The position numbers were made by a program, and so were the translations under genes. This document shows, piece by piece, positions 22,741 through 34,717 of a stretch of 64,000 nucleotides of DNA. How positions within the stretch are numbered: the first letter of the stretch is position 1; each line of letters opens with the position of its first letter. The notes under the pieces are model-generated. The model was not told where the DNA came from. It worked only from the letters and a program-made list of their open reading frames with translations, and did no database searches. The DNA lies in contig PUDQ02000033.1 of the NCBI GenBank assembly GCA_002964805.2, forward strand, positions 620,001 through 684,000, in the 5' to 3' direction. The DNA comes from Trametes villosa (lineage: Eukaryota > Basidiomycota > Agaricomycetes > Polyporales > Polyporaceae).

Positions 22741-25111
22741 ATGTGTGGCATCGTGATCGCGCACGGTATCGACAACACCGCCGCGGAGCGGCCCCGTCTC
22801 CTCGCGTGCTCGAAGAAAATTCGTCATCGCGGTCCTGACTGGTCCGGGTGCTACAGCGGCAAGCAGACCATCCTTGCGCACGAACGTCTTGCGATCGTCG
22901 GTGTCGGTGAGTGCTGCACTCGCGTCCCCGGGTGCAAAAGCGCCAACATGTTTCCGCAGACACTGGCGCGCAGCCGCTCGTGAGCACCGATGGAAAGATC
23001 ATCCTTGCCGTCAACGGCGAGATCTATAACCACCAGAAGCTGAAGGGCCAGCTGAAGAACCAGTACAAGTTCAAGACCCACTCCGACTGCGAGGTCATCA
23101 TCCCCCTTGTACGTACAAGCGCGCCGCTCGGGAGGTCAACCACACTGACCCAAAAGTTGTAATAGTACCTTGAGCAGGACAAGGCGCTATGCGACCAGCT
23201 CGATGGCATGTTCTCCTTCGTGCTCCTCGACGAGTCCGTCAGCCCCTCCCGCGTCATCGCCGCACGCGACCCCATCGGGATCACCACGCTCTACCAGGGC
23301 TGGAGCTCAAAACGGCCGGGCGCAACGTTCTTCGCGTCCGAGCTCAAGGCGCTCACCGACCTCTGCGACAAAATCATCGCCTTCCCTCCGGGGCACGTCT
23401 ACGACAGCCGCGACGCGTCCACGACGCGCTACTTCCACCCCTCCTGGTGGAACGGCGACCTGGACGGCCCGGAGGCCACCATCCCTACCACGCCAGTCGA
23501 CCTCAAGGTCCTGCGCGAGACGCTCGAGGATGCCGTCCGGAAACGCCTCATGTCTGAGGTGCCGTACGGTGTCCTTCTGAGCGGCGGTCTCGACAGCAGC
23601 TTGATTGCTTCCATTGCGGCACGCGAAACGGAGCGAGTCGCCCAGGCCCAGGCGGAGGCGCGGAAACGTAAGCTCGCGGAGGCGAGGAGTGGCCCGCCTA
23701 CCCCCGGAGAAGGCCTCATCGACGAGACCGGTAAGTCCGCGCGCTGACTTATGCTTTACGTTGGTGCCTCATCTCGCTTGCAGCGACCCTTACGTCCTGG
23801 CCCCAGCTGCACTCCTTCTCGATTGGGCTAGAGAACTCCCCAGACCTGTTGGCGGCTCGCAAGGCGGCACACTACCTCGGAACCGTCCACCACGAGTACA
23901 CATTCACGGTACAAGAGGGCCTCGATGCGATCCCGGACGTCATCTACCACCTTGAGACGTTTGATGTCACGACGGTCCGCGCGAGCACGCCGATGTACCT
24001 CCTGAGCCGAAAGATCAAGGCCATGGGTGTCAAGATGGTTCTCAGCGGCGAGGGCAGCGACGAGATCTTCGGCGGTGAGCGTCCTCGGCTCCTTGCTCAG
24101 TACTGTCCCGTACTGACAGCGGGGACCTCACCACAGGGTACCTCTACTTCCATGCCGCGCCGGACCCGAGGTCGTTCCACCAGGAGTGCGTGAAGCGCGT
24201 CAAGAACCTGCACACCGCGGACTGTCTCCGCGCGAACAAGTAAGTCGCGTCTCGTCGGCTCCGACGCTGCCCGGGGGTGCTGAGCGGCGGCAGATCGACG
24301 ATGGCGTGGGGCCTCGAGGCGCGCGTGCCCTTCTTGGACAAGACGTTCCTCGAGGTGGCGATGAACATAGACCCGCAAGAGAAGATGTTCAGCAAGGGCG
24401 CCGAGCAGGAGGTCGACGCGGACGGCTGCCCGAAGATGGAGAAGGTGCGCGTGCACGCGAGCAGGGACCCGTCGCGCGCCCCGTTACTGACCACGCGTGC
24501 AGTACATCCTCCGGAAAGCGTTCGATTGCTCGCCGGACGGCAAGGTGTGTGGGATTCCGCCCGCCTCTCCGTCCCCCGTCTCACCTCGTGTGTAGCCGTA
24601 TCTCCCTCGGTCTATTCTCTGGCGCCAGAAGGAGCAATTCTCCGACGGTGTAGGCTACTCCTGGATCGACGGGTGCGTTTCTCTCCGTCCCTCCGAGGTC
24701 GCGTGCCGCTAACGCCCCCCTCCCACCAGCATGAAGGACCACGCCGCCTCCGTCGTGTCTGACGAGGCGTTCGAGAAGCGCTCTGAACGCTGGCCGGACA
24801 ACACCCCGGATACGAAGGAGGGGTACTTCATCCGCGATGTGTTCGACAGTACGTTGCGCTATTTTTCTCCATGCGAGAGCCCCCGCCCACCTGACCTGTC
24901 CCTTTTGCGTGCCCCTTGTAGGTATGTTCCCTCAGGCCGCCGCCGAGACGGTGGTTAGGTACGTTCTGCCATGTAACCTCAACGGTGTACGGCATGCTTA
25001 TCGAGCCACCCGCTTTCTAGGTGGATACCGCGTGCGGACTGGGGCTGCTCGTCGGACCCCAGCGGCCGGAGCGTCAGCATACACCAGGCGGCGTACACCG
25101 AGCCGAGCTAG
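22741..25111 (+). CDS. ASN1: Asparagine synthetase, glutamine-hydrolysing
   Basis: About 11 exons. The protein starts MCGI, so Cys2 becomes the N-terminal nucleophile of the glutaminase domain ([27 protein letters not shown]). The synthetase domain has the PP-loop [10 protein letters not shown], then [13 protein letters not shown] and [12 protein letters not shown]. The last exon ([13 protein letters not shown], stop at 25109-25111) includes the conserved C-terminal region [16 protein letters not shown]. The enzyme makes asparagine from aspartate, glutamine and ATP. A Lys/Arg/Ala-rich insert follows the PP-loop ([20 protein letters not shown]), a variable region in fungal homologues. Confidence 0.95.
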
Positions 25112-25874
25112 GTGGTGGGCGCACGGCATCCGTGCCCGTTCCAGCAGCGAGAGCGAGAGCGAGCGGGCGAGTGGGAAGGAGCAGAAGAAAGGAAGCGATT
25201 GGAAGTGTACCACTGATACATGTTGAATCTAGACCCGTATTTAGCTGATAATCGGACAAAAGCGCGAAGAACGAGCGTGGTCGTGTCCCGGTGTCCGTGA
25301 TGCATGTGAGGCCGGAAGCATAGCGAGAGCCAGAGCTTAAGGAGCCGGTGCGGGAAGCGGTGCCATGTGGGGGCGCATTGTGTCGCGAGAAGTCACGGAC
25401 AGACGGGGGATGGGGGTAGTCGGGGACTCGGGGCGAGCGGGAAAGCCATGTGTACGAGGTTGCGTAAGGAGGGGACGGCACGACGGGGCGGGCGGGGATA
25501 GGAAGATGGACAGCACAACGAGAGTGGGAGCGCGTGGGATAATTAGCGGACGCATGCATGAATAAAGAAATAAGGAGTGATACGGTATCATCAACTATGG
25601 GTACTCGGTGACAATGGACAGGCGGGCGAGCGAGATGAGGTGAGATGAGATGAGACGAGGCGCGAGAAAACAGGGATGAGTGTAAAAACAGCATATCAGC
25701 GCGATAGAAGCGACCCGTGCGCATGCGATCATAGAGATGGAACAGAGTTGGTCGTAAAGTAATCCTGTGGAAGCGTTAAGAAGCGTAAAGTGCATGAACA
25801 GGTGGAGTGGAAGCAGACGGCGACGGAGACGAGGGGCGGGGAGGGCGGGCATGGGAGCGTGCCAAGGGCAATGT
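25112..25874. other. Intergenic between convergent genes
   Basis: These 763 bases lie between the 3' ends of asparagine synthetase and the Rho GEF. They are G/A-rich on the plus strand. A degenerate GAGATGAG tandem run lies near 25629-25655. No gene is seen. Confidence 0.5.
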
Positions 25875-28800
25875 CTAGGGGATTAGGCGGTTCAGAGACG
25901 GATCCTGGGAGACAATGTTGCGGATGAAGCCGACCCCCGAGTCTTCCGAGGGCGCAGGAGACCCTAGCGTCTTGCTTGTCGTGGCTGGGGTAGTGGTGAC
26001 GCGCGTGGCTGCGCTTGTCTGCGAGGTGTTGCGCGTGCGTTTGGCGGGTACAGGTGTCGCTGCCGATGGTGCGCGAGTGCTGCTATCCCATCCCGGGCGG
26101 TGGTCCCGAGTGACCGTCACCTTCACGGAGTGGCCTTCGTCCGAATGAGGTGTAACTTTGCGTGCAGATGGTGTGGCCTGCGTGCGCCGACTGGCTGGCC
26201 GGGGCGCGTGCGTGACCTCTGTCGACACCATGCGCGTGCCAAACTTCGCGTTCGCGGAGGACTCGCGTGCGTACGCAGTCGTTGCCCCTGCGTTAGTGGC
26301 GCCGACGGGTCGACGTGCGCCACTCGACACGGGGGCCTTCGGCTTGACGACGACGGGCTTTTGGAGCGTCACCTTGTCCGCGCCCCAGTAGGAGAAGCTC
26401 ATCTTGCTCTTGCGATCCGAGTCGTCGGACTCGGCGCCCTCCTCGTCATCGTCGGGCATAGGCACGAGGCGCGGCTGCACCCCGGAGTGAACCTGCTGTC
26501 GTGACCTCACGACGCTGCACACACGAATCCGTCAAGTTGACGCTAGTGGTGGGAAAGGAGCCGCACTCACTCTTCCATGGAGACGACGCCTTCGCGTGGT
26601 TGTACGACGTCACCGATCGCCCAGGTTTCGATCTATGACAGGCTGTGAGACATCCGGCCATAAAGCCGCTAGAAGCCCGCGCTGTCGCTCACCTTGAGGA
26701 ACTTGTACATGTTCCGTGGCTTCGTGTGTGCGGTTCGCCGGCCCGTCGTCGCGTATTTCGCCTTGCCCTGCAGCTCGGGGAGCGAGTTCGCGCGAGAGTT
26801 CGCCGATGCGGACACCAGCGGCAGCGACGTCGTGCCTGTGCGCTGACACCGCAGGACGACGTCGTTGAATACGACGAGCCAGAGGTCCTTCTTCCCGCCA
26901 ACGCCGTTGCTGCTCGACTGGAGCACGTCGCTCAGGCGCTTGAACGACGTCTTGCCCTTGACGTTCTTGGGGTTCCCGGACGCTGGTGGTGGCGATGCAG
27001 AGGGCTTCAGTGTGGAATCCGACAACGGATTCACGCCAGTGAGCGGCCGCTCCTCCACGAGTACGCGCGACGGCTTGGGCACCATGAGCTGTTTGACTTT
27101 GTCGAGGCCCTCGATCCGCGCGAAGACATCGCGCGTCTTGTCGCGCTCCTCCTTCTGGATCTTCTCGTCCTCGATGCTCCGCACGATCGTCTCGACCTCC
27201 GCGACCATCTGCAGCGTGCTTTCGTACTCAAACGTACTCGGATCCGTGTGGTAGAGCAGGTTCTGGAAGAGGAGAGGGTATTTGAGCAGCCGCTGGAACG
27301 GCTTCGAGAGCGAGATCGCGAGGCCGGTCTCGCCCTTCTCAGACGCGCTGATCTCGAGTTTTTGGAGGTACTGGCAGATCTTGACCCACTGGTCTGCGTC
27401 CTGCTTCTTCGGCTTCTTCGCGGCGCTCGCGGTGGAGAGCGCGTTGTCGACCTGCTCCAGCGCGCGCTCTAAGTGCAGCACATATGTCGCGTACCCATGC
27501 AGGATATGCGCCTGTAGATCGTCAATACGAGCATGTTACCGCGCATAAATTATGCTACTCACGTTCGACACGAACACGTCCGCGAGGGACCTGACCAGAG
27601 GATACTGCTCCTCATACCGCTTTCGCAGACCCTCGCTGAGGCGAATGTGGCCATCTAGGATGCCCTCCTCGATGACCTCTAAGCACTTCCGGAGATCTTC
27701 GGGCAGCTGCGCCGGGGGCACTGCCCCGTGTACAATAGCGTCGGTGTTCGGGTTGCTCTTCTTGAACTTCCGCAGCACGCGTGTAGTCCCGGTCCCCGTT
27801 GTCCGCATCGAAGGCGCGTGGCTGTCCGCAATGAACGACTGGCGCCCGAGCGACTGGGTAGAAGAGGTCATTGCGTTCGCCCGTGGCGGCGGGGGCAGCG
27901 ATTGATGCGACCTAGAGGGGAAGGGTACAGTGATACCGAACTTGCTTGGGCCTGAGCGTGCTGCGGTGGTACCGTAAGGGGAGCGTGGATGGTTGTGCTT
28001 TGCTGCCATGGACATGGCAACGGTCTTCTGCCGCGACGACTGGTACGTCGCGCCCATTCGGTCCTCCGCCTCGTCCTCCTCAGCGGAGTTCATGGATTCG
28101 CCGTCGATATTCGGATGGTTATCCTCTTTTCGGGGTGGTGATATCTGCACGGGCGACTCCGACCGCTCGCCGGTGGGAGACGCTAGGAACCGGGCGGCAA
28201 TGGGGAGGTAGTCGATGGATTCTCGAGGGGTATCAGTGCGCTGGTAGTCGTCGAAGTCTATAGGTGTTGGCGAGGAGACGGGAGAAGTGGCTACATAGGG
28301 ATGCAGCAGCGGCTCGATGAACGTCTCCTTCATCTTCAGCAGCTCGTTCACATATCTAGACAGTGTGAGCACTACGGTTACGCACTAAGCACGACAACGG
28401 ACGACGAACCGTTCCTCGCTGGCTACAATCTCCCATAGCACCTCTTGTCGCGTCCGCTCTCGCTGTCCGAGATTAGAGACCAGATCTTCTTCCGCACCTT
28501 CACTCCACGACTGCGCAGCAAGAATACGGCTCCCAGTGTTGCTCATGGAGGAGTACGGGGTGCCAGATCGTAGTGACTGGTGGAGAGAGGCGGTCTCGCC
28601 GTAGCTCTTACCAGGGTATGGGGATGTCGCGGTCCGCGTGGAGGCCGCCTTGTTGGACTTGAGGGTGGAGGACACATCCGTGCGTGATGAGGCGGCTGTG
28701 GAGGTGGACCCACGCGTGTCCTTGCCATGAGCGGCGTGGAAACGCGATACCGTCGACTTGACAGCTACGCTTGGCGGTGTGGGGGTGTCTGCGGCAGGAA

Positions 28801-29278
28801 GGCCACGATCTTGGGCAGGCCCCGGGGTGGGAGGAGGCGATATAAACGCAACTTTCTTCTGCGCGTCTGTGGAGTGACTGATCCCGTTCGCGTTCTTGCG
28901 CGAACTGCGACCAGCGGAATCGGGCTCCGAGCGCGACGGCTGCGGTGTCGACGACGACTTCGCGACTGGCACGTTTTCCTTCGTGTCCGCCGCGGGGAGG
29001 ACCTGATGGGAGGCAATCGGGGTGGTGGTAACGGAGGAGTCGGTAGATGACGACGAGGGCTCCTCGATGGGGGGTAAAGGGCGCGCGTTAATTTCGGGCA
29101 GGGGCTTGAATGAATTTACAGAGTTAGGCGTTGCGGTCTCGCGCTGGGGTGGCCAGCCGGGGAGGGGAGGGAGCTGGGGTATCTTTTCCTTCGGGGCTGA
29201 GGCATCGCTCTCTCGTTCTTTCTCCTGGACCTTGCTGCCGGTGAGACCGCGGTTTAGACGGTTGAGAAACGCCTTCAT
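25875..29278 (-). CDS. Rho guanine nucleotide exchange factor (DH-PH)
   Basis: Five exons (29278-28410, 28355-27563, 27511-26693, 26632-26571, 26514-25875) encode 1060 residues. The first 280 residues are disordered and Pro/Ser/Thr-rich. The DH domain begins with EVLWEIVASEERYVNELL (CR1) and its core resumes at LRKRYEEQYPLVRSLADVF. It ends with LAISLSKPFQRLLKYPLLFQ (CR3) and HTDPSTFEYESTLQMVAEVE. A PH-like region follows (DLWLVVFNDVVLRCQR, then MYKFLKIETWAIGD), and after it a Ser/Thr/Pro-rich tail. Such proteins activate Rho/Cdc42-type GTPases in polarity and septation. About 180 low-complexity residues are inserted after CR1. Which GTPase it acts on is unknown. Confidence 0.85.
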
Positions 29279-29483
29279 GGCCGTAGCTGGGGTGTGTGCG
29301 CCGCCAGCTCGTCGGGCGAGGAGGAGAGGGAGGCGTGTTGAGGGCGGGCGGGTAGACGGGGGAGAGCGAAAGACCAAGTCGGGCGCAAGGCAACAGTCAC
29401 GCCCTCCAAGCGCACAATAGCCGCCCGTGGCACTCGGCCTCGTGGCGCACTTGCTTCTCATCCTCTCCCCATCCCCATGCATC
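29279..29483. promoter_or_regulatory. Divergent promoter, Rho GEF / methyltransferase
   Basis: Only 205 bases separate the two start codons, so the genes must share or overlap promoter sequence. I recognise no TATA box. Confidence 0.45.
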
Positions 29484-30385
29484 ATGCCCGCCCTCCGTCC
29501 CGCCCACGAAACAAAGCACCTCCCCGTTCTTGTTTATCCATTCCGAACACACACATTCCACCTCGCCCAGCTTGACAACGGTGCAACAAACGGAAGCGCC
29601 CTCTGGCTCGGCGCACAATGTCTCTCCTTGTTTCTCGCCGATAATCTCAGGCGCAGACCATCACCACCCGGCCTCTCGGACACCGCGATCCGTCCCAGGG
29701 TGATTGACCTTGGAAGCGGCATCGGTCTCTCCGCGTGCGTCCTTGCCTGGCCATCCTGGAACGCTGTCTTACCTCCGACGCGCACCTTGTCTATGCTTTC
29801 GTGCACATTAATGTGATCTCAAGGCTCGCTCTCGCGTCCATGGGCTGGGACGTAATTGCGACGGATTTACACGATGTTGTCTCATCTGTTCTCGCCGGCA
29901 ACATCTCCCGTAACGTCGCTCAGCTCCCTCCGGATTCTGGTACCGTGCAAGTGCGCGTCCTCGACTGGACTGTCCCTCCTGACCAGTGGGTGTGGGACGA
30001 TCCCGAGACTGTCGCCTCATCCGAGGTGGAGAAGCCGCACCATGCAGCACCGCAGGACCAGCTCCTCGGCCCTCCGTTCGACCTCATCCTCACATCCGAT
30101 ACCATCTACTCAGCAGACCTGGTCACACCTCTCCTGCGCGCTTTACACGGCCTTTGCCTTGCCTCCGCTTCCGAGCTCCGGAGTCCACCCGTCTATCTTT
30201 GCCTGGAACGGAGAGACCCCGCCCTGGTAGACCACGCGCTATCTCAAGCAAAAGAATGCTGGAACTTCAAGGTAGAGCGCATACCCTACAAGAAGCTCGC
30301 CAAAGCCATCGAGAAGTCGGGAGCTCAGTGGGAGAAGGGTGATTGGGAGGGCGTTGAAATCTGGAAGTTGACCTTATCCACATGA
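29484..30385 (+). CDS. Family 16 protein methyltransferase (METTL21-like)
   Basis: Two exons joined at about 29735 and 29820 encode roughly 270 residues. Motif I reads RVIDLGSGIGLSALALASMG after splicing, followed by the acidic-loop motif VIATDL. FDLILTSDTIYS carries the DxxY-type motif that marks family 16 lysine methyltransferases. The C-terminus (KLAKAIEKSGAQW, VEIWKLTL) also fits. Fungal members methylate lysines on elongation factors and ribosomal proteins; the substrate here cannot be assigned. The start at MPALRPAHET was chosen because the upstream in-frame residues lie inside the short divergent promoter. Confidence 0.8.
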
Positions 30386-30495
30386 AGTATGGCGGACCGT
30401 TGGCGGAAGACGCGGATCGACAGTGACTTATGTTCGTACTTGGCGGTAGGTATCGAGAGGTAACATAAAGGTCGTAAATTCTGTGGTATCAGTCG

Positions 30496-31457
30496 TCAAT
30501 GGATGGTGTTCTTCTGCGGTAACTTGGGCGCGCTCATCGCCGGAGGCACCTGTACCACAAATTTAAGCCCCCCATGAGGTGGGCAGGGAGAAGAATCGTG
30601 CTGACCTGCGCATTGGGATTTGCGATGCTGGGCATGGCCTGGTCAATATTGGGCTGTCATAGTATATCTTTCATCTTGCGGTCCGACGTTATGATCTTTA
30701 GGAACAAAGATACGAGTAAATCTCCAATCCAAGCAACTTGACGGGTACTTACGATGACTTGGAGGCAAGTCGAGGATCAACGTCCGAATCTTCTCTTCTT
30801 GTCGCTACAAGCCGTAGTGTGCGGTCAAATCCATGGGCGGCCTGTAGTGGGGATCGGTACCGTCAGACCAATTCAAAGGGCGGCTGCGAATAACCCACGA
30901 GATCCCTCCAGGTCTCTTCCTCGTCGTTGTCAGTCTGCAGCTGATATACCTGCATAAAGCCCTTGAACCTGCGGATATCATTGGTTCTCAGTGAGAAGAT
31001 AGTACAATTCAATTGAAGCCACTCACGTCAAGCCACCGTCCTCGGTCACGTCCATGAACTCCAGGATCTCGTCCTTGGTCGCCTCGTCGAACGGCGCGCC
31101 GTTCGTGTCGCGCGCCCACGCGTCCAGACCCTCGTCGTTGAGGTACGCGCCCTCCGGCGGCTCGAGCAGCTCCCCCTTCTTCTGCCCAGCGGACGGCCGC
31201 GGCGTGCAGTACTTCGCGAATATGTGCTTCAGAGACGCTTCTAGCTGCACCGCCGCCTCTCAGCCACCGCGCCTCTTACAACGAGTAGAACGATATTGTA
31301 GTGTACGTACCGCGTCAGAGATCGCGCCGTCGTCGTCGAGCAGCTGCACGCCCGCCTCGGGCGGGTTCCGCCTGCCCTGCCTCGAGTCCGGCTCAGGCGT
31401 CTCGGGGCGCGGGGACTGTGTCCGGAGCTCCTCGATATCGCGGTGCAACTTGGACAT
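30496..31457 (-). CDS. EF-hand-like protein, uncharacterised
   Basis: A four-to-five-exon gene of about 200 residues. Exon 1 (31457-31311) encodes a charged start (SKLHRDIEELRTQ). Exon 2 has HIFAKYCTPRPSAG and then LDAWARDTNGAPFDEATKDE with FMDVTEDGGLTFKGFMQVYQ. This looks like one degenerate calcium-binding loop (D-T-N-G) and a second helix-loop-helix. The following DEEETWRDLAAHGFDRTLRL resembles the pattern after the EF-hands of Miro GTPases, but no GTPase domain is present. The last exons are uncertain: the most likely end is PAMSAPKLPQKNTIH with stop at 30498-30496, but an earlier stop at 30691-30689 is possible. Function unknown. Confidence 0.6.
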
Positions 31458-31739
31458 CCTTATGGTTCGGGAAATCTCAGATAGCTTCGGAAGAGGTATT
31501 GCACGAGTGAGCGCGACGTGAGATGGTCGTCCGGGCGTGTGGTAGACGGGATGGCGGGTGCGGCGTTCGAGCAGACAGTGGCAAAAGACACCGACCGCGT
31601 CCAAAGGACGAACGTCGGTTTTCCGGAAATGGTGTGCGATCAGAGCAGCACGTGGCCGCCATACCGCTGCAGCCGCGCGCTCCTCCAGGCTCCAGGTTCG
31701 CTGCTTGTGCTCGACCGCTACCACTGGGCCCTGCACATC
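31458..31739. promoter_or_regulatory. Divergent promoter, EF-hand-like gene / PRP28
   Basis: 282 bases lie between divergent start codons. The interval contains open frames without meaning and no clear TATA box. Confidence 0.4.
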
Positions 31740-34717
31740 ATGGCATCAAGGGCGGAACCGCTGTCTATCGAGTCTCTTCTTCAGAAACAGAAGGAGGAGA
31801 AAGAGGCTGCTGCAAAGGTACGCGTGTCGTCGTCGCAAGTTGCTTGTTGTGACTGACTTTCCCCGCATCACAGCCCAAGTTCCTTACGAAGGAACAGCGC
31901 GCGCAGCTCGCGATCCAGAAACGCGCACAGGAGATACGGGAGCAGAAGGAGAAGGAAGAGCATGCGAAGCGCGATCGTGAGGCTCTTGAGCGGGAGGCGG
32001 AGGAGGTCCGGCAGCGCGAGAGGGAGCGCGAGCGGTCGTCGCGCTATGGCCACGATGGGGGCGGTCGCAGTACGTGGTTCTCCACTTCTTCTCTCCAATA
32101 TATGCTCAAGTGTACATGCACAGACGATGACCGGTACGGTAGGGACAGCCGAGATCACAGAGACAGTAGGGATGGCGGTCGGTACGGGCGGGGGCGGGGC
32201 GGCCGTGACAGAGGCCGAGACCGCGACCATGGAAGGCAACACGACGACCGCCGCGAAAGCGCATACCAAGGGAACTCAAATCAAGGCGGCTCATACCAAG
32301 GCGTACCCACCGGACCTCGCGCAGAGCGCGGAAAGGCACCCCCAACAGGGCCTGCCTCTGCTTCCATGCCCCCGCCCCCTGTTCCCTCCAGCTCCTCGAA
32401 TGGCACAACCCACTCCACCCCCACCACGGAGATGTCTGAGTCGTATGCTCCTTCGCTGAACGAGGACGACCTGACCGCCATCCGCTCGCGGTACCTCGGC
32501 GTGGACAAGAAGAAACGGCGAATCCGCAAGATGAACGACCGCAAGTTCGTCTTCGACTGGGACGAGCAGGACGACACCTACAATGCGGAGACACCCGGGG
32601 CTATCGGCAGTCAGCGCCAGGGCGGAGGCGTGATGTTCGGGCGCGGGCACATTGCGGGCATGGACGACGGCGGGGGCGCCATCGTGCCCGGGCGTAAGGG
32701 CGGCGACGGTATGGTGCTCGCGGATCCGTTGGAGAGACGACGTGCCGCCAAGACTGGTATTGATGAGCGGCACTGGTCGGAGAAGTCGCTAGAGGAAATG
32801 AAGGAGCGCGACTGGCGTATCTTCCGTGAAGACTTCAGCATTGCGGCGAGAGGTAAGCGAATTCAGCTTTCGAGCACCCGCAGTGCGCTTACCCGCAGCA
32901 ATGTAGGCGGCCAGATCCCGCATCCCCTTCGTTCGTGGAGAGAATCCACGATCCCTGTTGAGATTCTCGACATTGTCGACCAGATTGGGTACAAAGAGCC
33001 ATCCGCCATCCAGCGACAAGCCATCCCGATTGGTCTGCAGAACCGAGACATCATTGGTATTGCGGAGACTGGTGAGTATTCTGACGATTGGCGTGGTAAT
33101 TTCCGCTCAGTGCAGTTTCTGTGCAGGTTCCGGTAAGACGGCTGCCTTCGTCATCCCGATGTTGGCATTCATCTCGAAGCTGCCGCTGTTCAACGACGAC
33201 AACAGACATCTTGGTCCTTACGCGCTCATACTCGCGCCGACGCGTGAACTGGCACAACAGATTGAGTCGGAGACCAAGAAGTTCGCAGGCCCACTAGGCT
33301 ACACTTGTGTGTCCATTGTCGGAGGTGTACGTATTTTCGGCATTATTCTGGACTTCACCCATTGACCCTTCACGTTGTACAGCGTTCCGTAGAAGAGCAA
33401 CAGTTCAACCTGCGATCCGGTGCCGAAATCATCATCGCAACCCCCGGTCGTCTCAAGGACGTCATCGAGCGACATGTCATCGTCCTCTCCCAATGTCGCT
33501 ACATTGTCATGGACGAGGCCGACCGCATGGTCAACCTCGGTTTCGAGGTCGACCTCACCTTCATCCTGGACAAGCTTCCCTCCGACACGATGGAGGGCGA
33601 AGACCAGGGCGTGCAGATGGACGTCGATGGTGAGACGATGGTCAGGAAGGGCCGCACGCGTGTCACCACGCTGTTCTCGGCGACCATGCCTCCGCCGGTC
33701 GAGCGCCTGACGAAGAAGTACCTCAAGAAGCCCGCCATTATTACGATCGGTGAGGCCGGCCGTGCGGTGGATACCGTCGAGCAGAGGGTCGAGTTCGTTA
33801 ACGGAGACGAGAAGAAGAAGTGCGTAGGTTGCCTGTGGTTGTCTGGCACAGTGCTGACGGGTTTGACACAGGCAGCGCATGCTGGAGATTCTTAACAGCA
33901 ACCAGTACGCCGCGCCTATCATCGTGTTCGTCAACCAGAAAAAGACGGCCGACATGGTCGCGAAAGATCTTCACCGCGCGGGCGTGAGTACCCCCTCGGC
34001 TGGCATTCTTGGCCGGTATACTGAGTTGGTTTCTAGTGGAGCGCTGCAACCCTGCACTCGGGCAAGAACCAGGAGCAGCGAGAAGCCGCGCTACAATCTC
34101 TGCGGACGGGCGACTCGGACATCCTCGTTGCTACAGATCTTGCTGGTCGTGGTATCGACGTGCAGGACGTCAGCTTAGTCATCAACTACCAGATGGCCAA
34201 CACGATCGAGGCATACGTCCATCGTATCGGTACGTCGCTTGTGCTTCGGGTGTCGGATACCTGTTGACACCTTCTCTGGGTACCTTGCAGGTCGTACTGG
34301 TCGTGCAGGAAAGCAAGGAACAGCAATCACGTTCCTCTCCAACGACGACGACGAGGTTATGTACGTCCCGTTCCTGTTTGCTCGTCATCTGCGTAGGCGC
34401 CTCGCGTCAGCACGGTCCATGTGCTCATGCGACTACCCCTCCTTCCTCTATCAATCCTGCGCCGTCTTTTACGGACATTTACTCATGACGTGTTCTACCA
34501 TTGAACAGGTACGATCTCAAACAAGGTACGACTACTCTCGATATCATGCGCGCCAGCTCTGATCACCTAATCCACGTCCTCTCTTCTGATGCGCCCTGCA
34601 GAGATTTCCAAGAGCCCGGTGTCCAAGGTACCTCCCGAATTGGCAAGGCACGAGTCCGCGCAGCACAAGGTGTCAAGAGAGATGAAGAGGAAGAGGGACG
34701 CGGACGACCAAGGCTGA
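31740..34717 (+). CDS. PRP28: PRP28 DEAD-box RNA helicase (U5 snRNP, DDX23 homologue)
   Basis: Ten or more exons encode roughly 750 residues. A charged N-terminus ([19 protein letters not shown]) and an Arg/Asp/Gly-rich region precede the diagnostic block [20 protein letters not shown]. The helicase core has the Q-motif region ([14 protein letters not shown]), [66 protein letters not shown] and [15 protein letters not shown]. The short last exons give MYDLKQ and [18 protein letters not shown]. Prp28 displaces U1 from the 5' splice site during spliceosome activation. Stop TGA is at 34715-34717. Confidence 0.94.

Noticed and set aside
25629..25655. GAGATGAG tandem run read as a possible microsatellite
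   Set aside because: It is real but short and degenerate, in a 3' intergenic stretch, with no sign of function.
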